Below are positions 11,935-14,920 of a stretch of DNA of 14,920 nucleotides, piece by piece (the first letter of the stretch is position 1; every line of letters begins with the position of its first letter). The stretch is from an uncultured Chitinophagaceae bacterium (GTDB lineage Bacteria; Bacteroidota; Bacteroidia; Chitinophagales; Chitinophagaceae): contig CALESY010000001.1 in assembly GCA_937919945.1 (NCBI GenBank), positions 1-14,920 on the forward strand. Reading direction: 5' to 3'. The notes under the pieces are model-generated. The model was not told the origin of the DNA. It searched no databases and was given only the letters and a program-made list of their open reading frames with translations. A program made the translations under genes and the position numbers.

Positions 11935-14898
11935 TTACTGGTATTTACATTCAGATATAGATACATCTACGGGCTTTGAACGGGATGGATTGTTTTTCCG
12001 AAGTGCTACATCGAGGTATAACCATTGTTTTGGGTTTGGTACTTTGGGACCTAAAATAATCTTATCTATGTACGGTTGGATGTTTTTTGTAGAATTTATA
12101 TAAACTTTTTGAGGTGTTTTAGTAGAATCTATATTTAATAACTTGCTATTTTTAGCCACCATCTGTATAACTCTAAGTTCATTCTCAAATTCATAATCAG
12201 AAGATTTAAAGAAGAATCTTATTTCAGATATAATATGGTAAACTATTTTGTCTATTGCGTTGTTTAATTTGGAACTAGGATTGGTGCTTTTACATTTTAT
12301 AATTTGCTTCAAATTTTTGTTTAGCATATTTATACAGTTGATAATTTTCTCATCATTATCACCACTAAATGCTGGACCATTATTTTTATCGTGTTGTTTA
12401 TTATAATATATTACACTATACAAGCAATGAGGCGTAGTTGAAGCATTAACTGCATTATCCTCATTTAGCATTTCATGATTAAAATATCCTCTTTTAAAAT
12501 TATACGCATCAAAAAAATCTGCATCAATTACAATAGAACATCCTCCTCCCTCTGTTTGATTTTCATCCTTCCCATATGTTCGCCACATCACTAATTCGTC
12601 TTTATGCTGATTTGCTGGTAAAAAGCTGCCTAAGTATATATTGTCTTCTTCTTGTTTATTAGCATTTTCAAAACACTGTCTTACATGCTTGTCAATCATG
12701 TCTAGTATAACTATACCCTCCTCTGGGTCATTCATATAAATCGCATTATAATAACGGAGTTTATTATCGGCATTTTCATTTGTTGCAAACATTCCTGCTA
12801 CATTCAGCTTAGTATAGTGAGCAACTTTATTTTCAATTATGACCTTTTTTACGCTTTGAGCAGCATGCATTCTAATAGTATCAAGGACATCAAGTTTCGT
12901 TTTTAAATATATCTTTAGTATCGCATCTTTGATTGCACTAGACACCTTAGCTGAATCTAGAATTCTAACAAATAATTGTAAATTACTACTAGTGCTTTCT
13001 AAATTGACTCCTATCTTGTTTCCAAGATTTAAATTAACTATCTCACGATTAAATTTTGCATCATCATAATTAGGATTGAGTTGGATAGCGATATTGTAAT
13101 CCGATAACGCTTTCTTGTTTTGCAAAATCATTGAATAACAATTGCCTCTGTAGAAGTAATATATACTTTCAGTTGATAATAGTGCTATCGCGTTGTTAAA
13201 AGACCTTATTGCAATTTTATATTTACCTGTTAAATAATACGCCATTCCCATGTAATAATGCGTTACATGCATTGTGTCATCTAATGCTATCGACTTTCTA
13301 TAATCTTTAAGTGCATTTAAATACTCCCGTTTCTTAATGTATGAAATGCCTCTTTTAAAAAAGGCATCTGCATTTTTTTTATCAATATTAATAGCAATTG
13401 AGTAATCATTAATTGCTTTATCGTATTCCTTTAAATTATCAAAAGATAACCCTCTATATAGATAGTATCTTGCTACAGTTGGGCTTAATGAAATCGCTTT
13501 TGTAAAATCTCTAACAGACTCTTCATAGCGACCACATTTTCCCAATAGCATACCTCTTTTAAAATAATACATTGCTTCCGAATTGTTTAATTCGATTGCT
13601 TTGTCGTAATCATGAATTGCTTTTTCATTCTCATTTTTATTTTGCCATAAAAGTGCTCTATTATTATAATCAAGATGAGAATTGTTGATTTTTATTGCTT
13701 CTGTGTAATCATCAATTGCCTTATCATATTCGCCAATTTTCGCATATGCGTATGCTCTATCACGAATCGCAATTATTATATCGGGCTGTAATTCCAGTGC
13801 TTTTGTACAATCAATAATTACATTTTCATAATCTTTTTTTTGTTTCCATGCTACACCTCTATTAACATAGTACTTAACTTGTTCAGGTGCAATTTGAATG
13901 GCTTTTGTAAAATCAGATATTGATTCATTTATTCTACCGATTTTCCCACTTGCTAGCCCTCTATTAAAATAAATTTCAGAATTAGTTGCTTCTATATTAA
14001 TTGCTTTTGAATAATCTCTTATTGCTTCTTTAAGTTTGTTTTTTTGCTTATATGCATTTGCTCTATCATAATAATATCTATGATTATTCTTGTCCAATGA
14101 AATAGCAACTGTGAAATCCTTAATCGCATCATCAAGTTTTTTTTCTTGAATCAACGCTAATGCTCTGTTGTGGTAATATATTGAATTCTTATTTAACTCA
14201 ATCGCCTTTGAAAACAGTATTATTGCTTGATTAAAGTCACCCAATTGACCATATGAAGCACCAATTGAGTTATAGCAATCATGTAGTGAACTGTCGATAG
14301 TCAATGCTTCTTGATAATCACTTATAGCCTTTAGATACAGTTTTTTTTCATAAAATATATTCCCCCTATTCTTATAGAAAATTGGTATTTTGTTATTTAG
14401 CGATATCGCAATATGACAATCCTCTAATGCCTTGTCATACTCAAGCATTTTTATGAAAACAGATCCTCTATCATTATAATAAACAGCATTTTTCGGGTTG
14501 AGTAATATTGCCATATTAAAGTCGGAAAGTGCACTTCCAAATTCATTTATACCAGCCAATGCTATTCCCCTATCGGCGTAATATTCACTAGCGTATTGAT
14601 CTAAAGAAATTGCTTTAGATAGATCAATTGCAGCATCTCTATATTTCTTAATTTTATTAAATGCAAGTCCACGGCAATAATAACTAGAGGCAATTGGGTC
14701 AATTTCAATTTCTTTTGTATAGTCTTCTATTGCTTTTTTGTACTGCTTTTTTTCTTGATATGCAATTCCTCTCCATCTATATAGCCGCGGATCATTAAAC
14801 TTCTTAAGAGTATTATTAGAAAATAATTGTATTATTTTCTCAAATTTCATTTCATTATATAGTTTTTGAGCTATATCATATAATTCGTTCGCGGTCAT
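11935..14898 (-). CDS. Large TPR-repeat protein with DUF2971-like C-terminal domain
   Basis: The 987-residue protein has no signal peptide or membrane segment and is probably cytoplasmic. Residues about 36-612 are some 17 tandem 34-residue TPR units (YYNDRGSVFIKMLEYDKALEDCHIAI type), giving a long superhelical protein-binding scaffold. After a linker and helices (to about 690), residues 690-960 resemble DUF2971: VAHYTKL (H694), IYMNDPEEG (723-728), IYLGSFL (754-760), DELVMWRTYG (767-776), GGCSIVID (785-792), DYEFENELRVI (901-911) and YIDKIILGPKVP (943-954). DUF2971 is uncharacterized; the spaced H-Y, N-D and E-x-E-x-R blocks look like conserved active-site or binding positions, which is inference. 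The gene is very AT-rich (a 60-base line at 14101 has 19 G/C, against 36 in the MBL gene at 8881), suggesting transfer. The ATG at 14898 is 22 bases from the window edge, so its promoter is not visible. Confidence 0.85.
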   Translation of the reverse strand: MTANELYDIAQKLYNEMKFEKIIQLFSNNTLKKFNDPRLYRWRGIAYQEKKQYKKAIEDYTKEIEIDPIASSYYCRGLAFNKIKKYRDAAIDLSKAISLDQYASEYYADRGIALAGINEFGSALSDFNMAILLNPKNAVYYNDRGSVFIKMLEYDKALEDCHIAISLNNKIPIFYKNRGNIFYEKKLYLKAISDYQEALTIDSSLHDCYNSIGASYGQLGDFNQAIILFSKAIELNKNSIYYHNRALALIQEKKLDDAIKDFTVAISLDKNNHRYYYDRANAYKQKNKLKEAIRDYSKAINIEATNSEIYFNRGLASGKIGRINESISDFTKAIQIAPEQVKYYVNRGVAWKQKKDYENVIIDCTKALELQPDIIIAIRDRAYAYAKIGEYDKAIDDYTEAIKINNSHLDYNNRALLWQNKNENEKAIHDYDKAIELNNSEAMYYFKRGMLLGKCGRYEESVRDFTKAISLSPTVARYYLYRGLSFDNLKEYDKAINDYSIAINIDKKNADAFFKRGISYIKKREYLNALKDYRKSIALDDTMHVTHYYMGMAYYLTGKYKIAIRSFNNAIALLSTESIYYFYRGNCYSMILQNKKALSDYNIAIQLNPNYDDAKFNREIVNLNLGNKIGVNLESTSSNLQLFVRILDSAKVSSAIKDAILKIYLKTKLDVLDTIRMHAAQSVKKVIIENKVAHYTKLNVAGMFATNENADNKLRYYNAIYMNDPEEGIVILDMIDKHVRQCFENANKQEEDNIYLGSFLPANQHKDELVMWRTYGKDENQTEGGGCSIVIDADFFDAYNFKRGYFNHEMLNEDNAVNASTTPHCLYSVIYYNKQHDKNNGPAFSGDNDEKIINCINMLNKNLKQIIKCKSTNPSSKLNNAIDKIVYHIISEIRFFFKSSDYEFENELRVIQMVAKNSKLLNIDSTKTPQKVYINSTKNIQPYIDKIILGPKVPNPKQWLYLDVALRKNNPSRSKPVDVSISECKYQ

Positions 14899-14920
14899 TT
14901 CATTTTTATCTTTCTGTATT

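Overview
The window looks like chromosomal DNA of a Bacteroidota bacterium, probably Chitinophagaceae-like. The evidence is three secreted ELWxxDGT-repeat proteins with type IX secretion (T9SS) C-terminal sorting domains, TAnnTTTG-type promoter boxes, starts without strong Shine-Dalgarno sequences, and several secreted families typical of that phylum. The family assignments come from reading translated sequence; no search was run.

Layout. (a) 12-3450: two tandem ELWxxDGT/T9SS paralogs. (b) 3547-5361: an ECF sigma factor with a cysteine-bearing C-terminal extension, a signal-peptide SRPBCC protein, and a small conserved protein. (c) 5515-7152: a third ELWxxDGT paralog, preceded by a near-copy of the terminator-promoter-leader segment found upstream of paralog 2. 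(d) 7315-9164: a DUF1801-like gene on the minus strand, divergent across a 38-bp AT-rich palindrome from a secreted MORN_2-type protein, followed by a YycJ/WalJ-like MBL-fold hydrolase. (e) 9165-11932: a mosaic accessory stretch. It holds a hypothetical membrane-anchored protein, two small secreted Cys-rich genes on the minus strand (one apparently frameshifted), a secreted hypothetical protein and a tiny KOW-motif protein. (f) 11935-14898: a large AT-rich minus-strand gene for about 17 TPR repeats fused to a DUF2971-like C-terminal domain.

The most notable structure is in (e). The 3' end of the MBL hydrolase gene recurs twice downstream, as a perfect 20-nt copy at 10180-10199 and a 45-nt copy at 11825-11869 that encodes the same last 14 residues with only synonymous changes. 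A 49-nt promoter-plus-start segment of the frameshifted Cys-rich gene (10891-10939) recurs at 11884-11932, right against the 3' end of the TPR gene. The second copies read like an internally deleted version of 10180-10939. The region beyond the MBL gene therefore looks like a site where gene modules have been gained, duplicated and lost. I see no integrase, transposase, tRNA, rRNA or CRISPR array.

Functionally, the best-supported theme is cell-envelope and secreted proteins: T9SS cargo, Cys-rich exported proteins and other signal-peptide proteins. The TPR-DUF2971 protein is the least explained large gene and the best candidate for an undescribed role.
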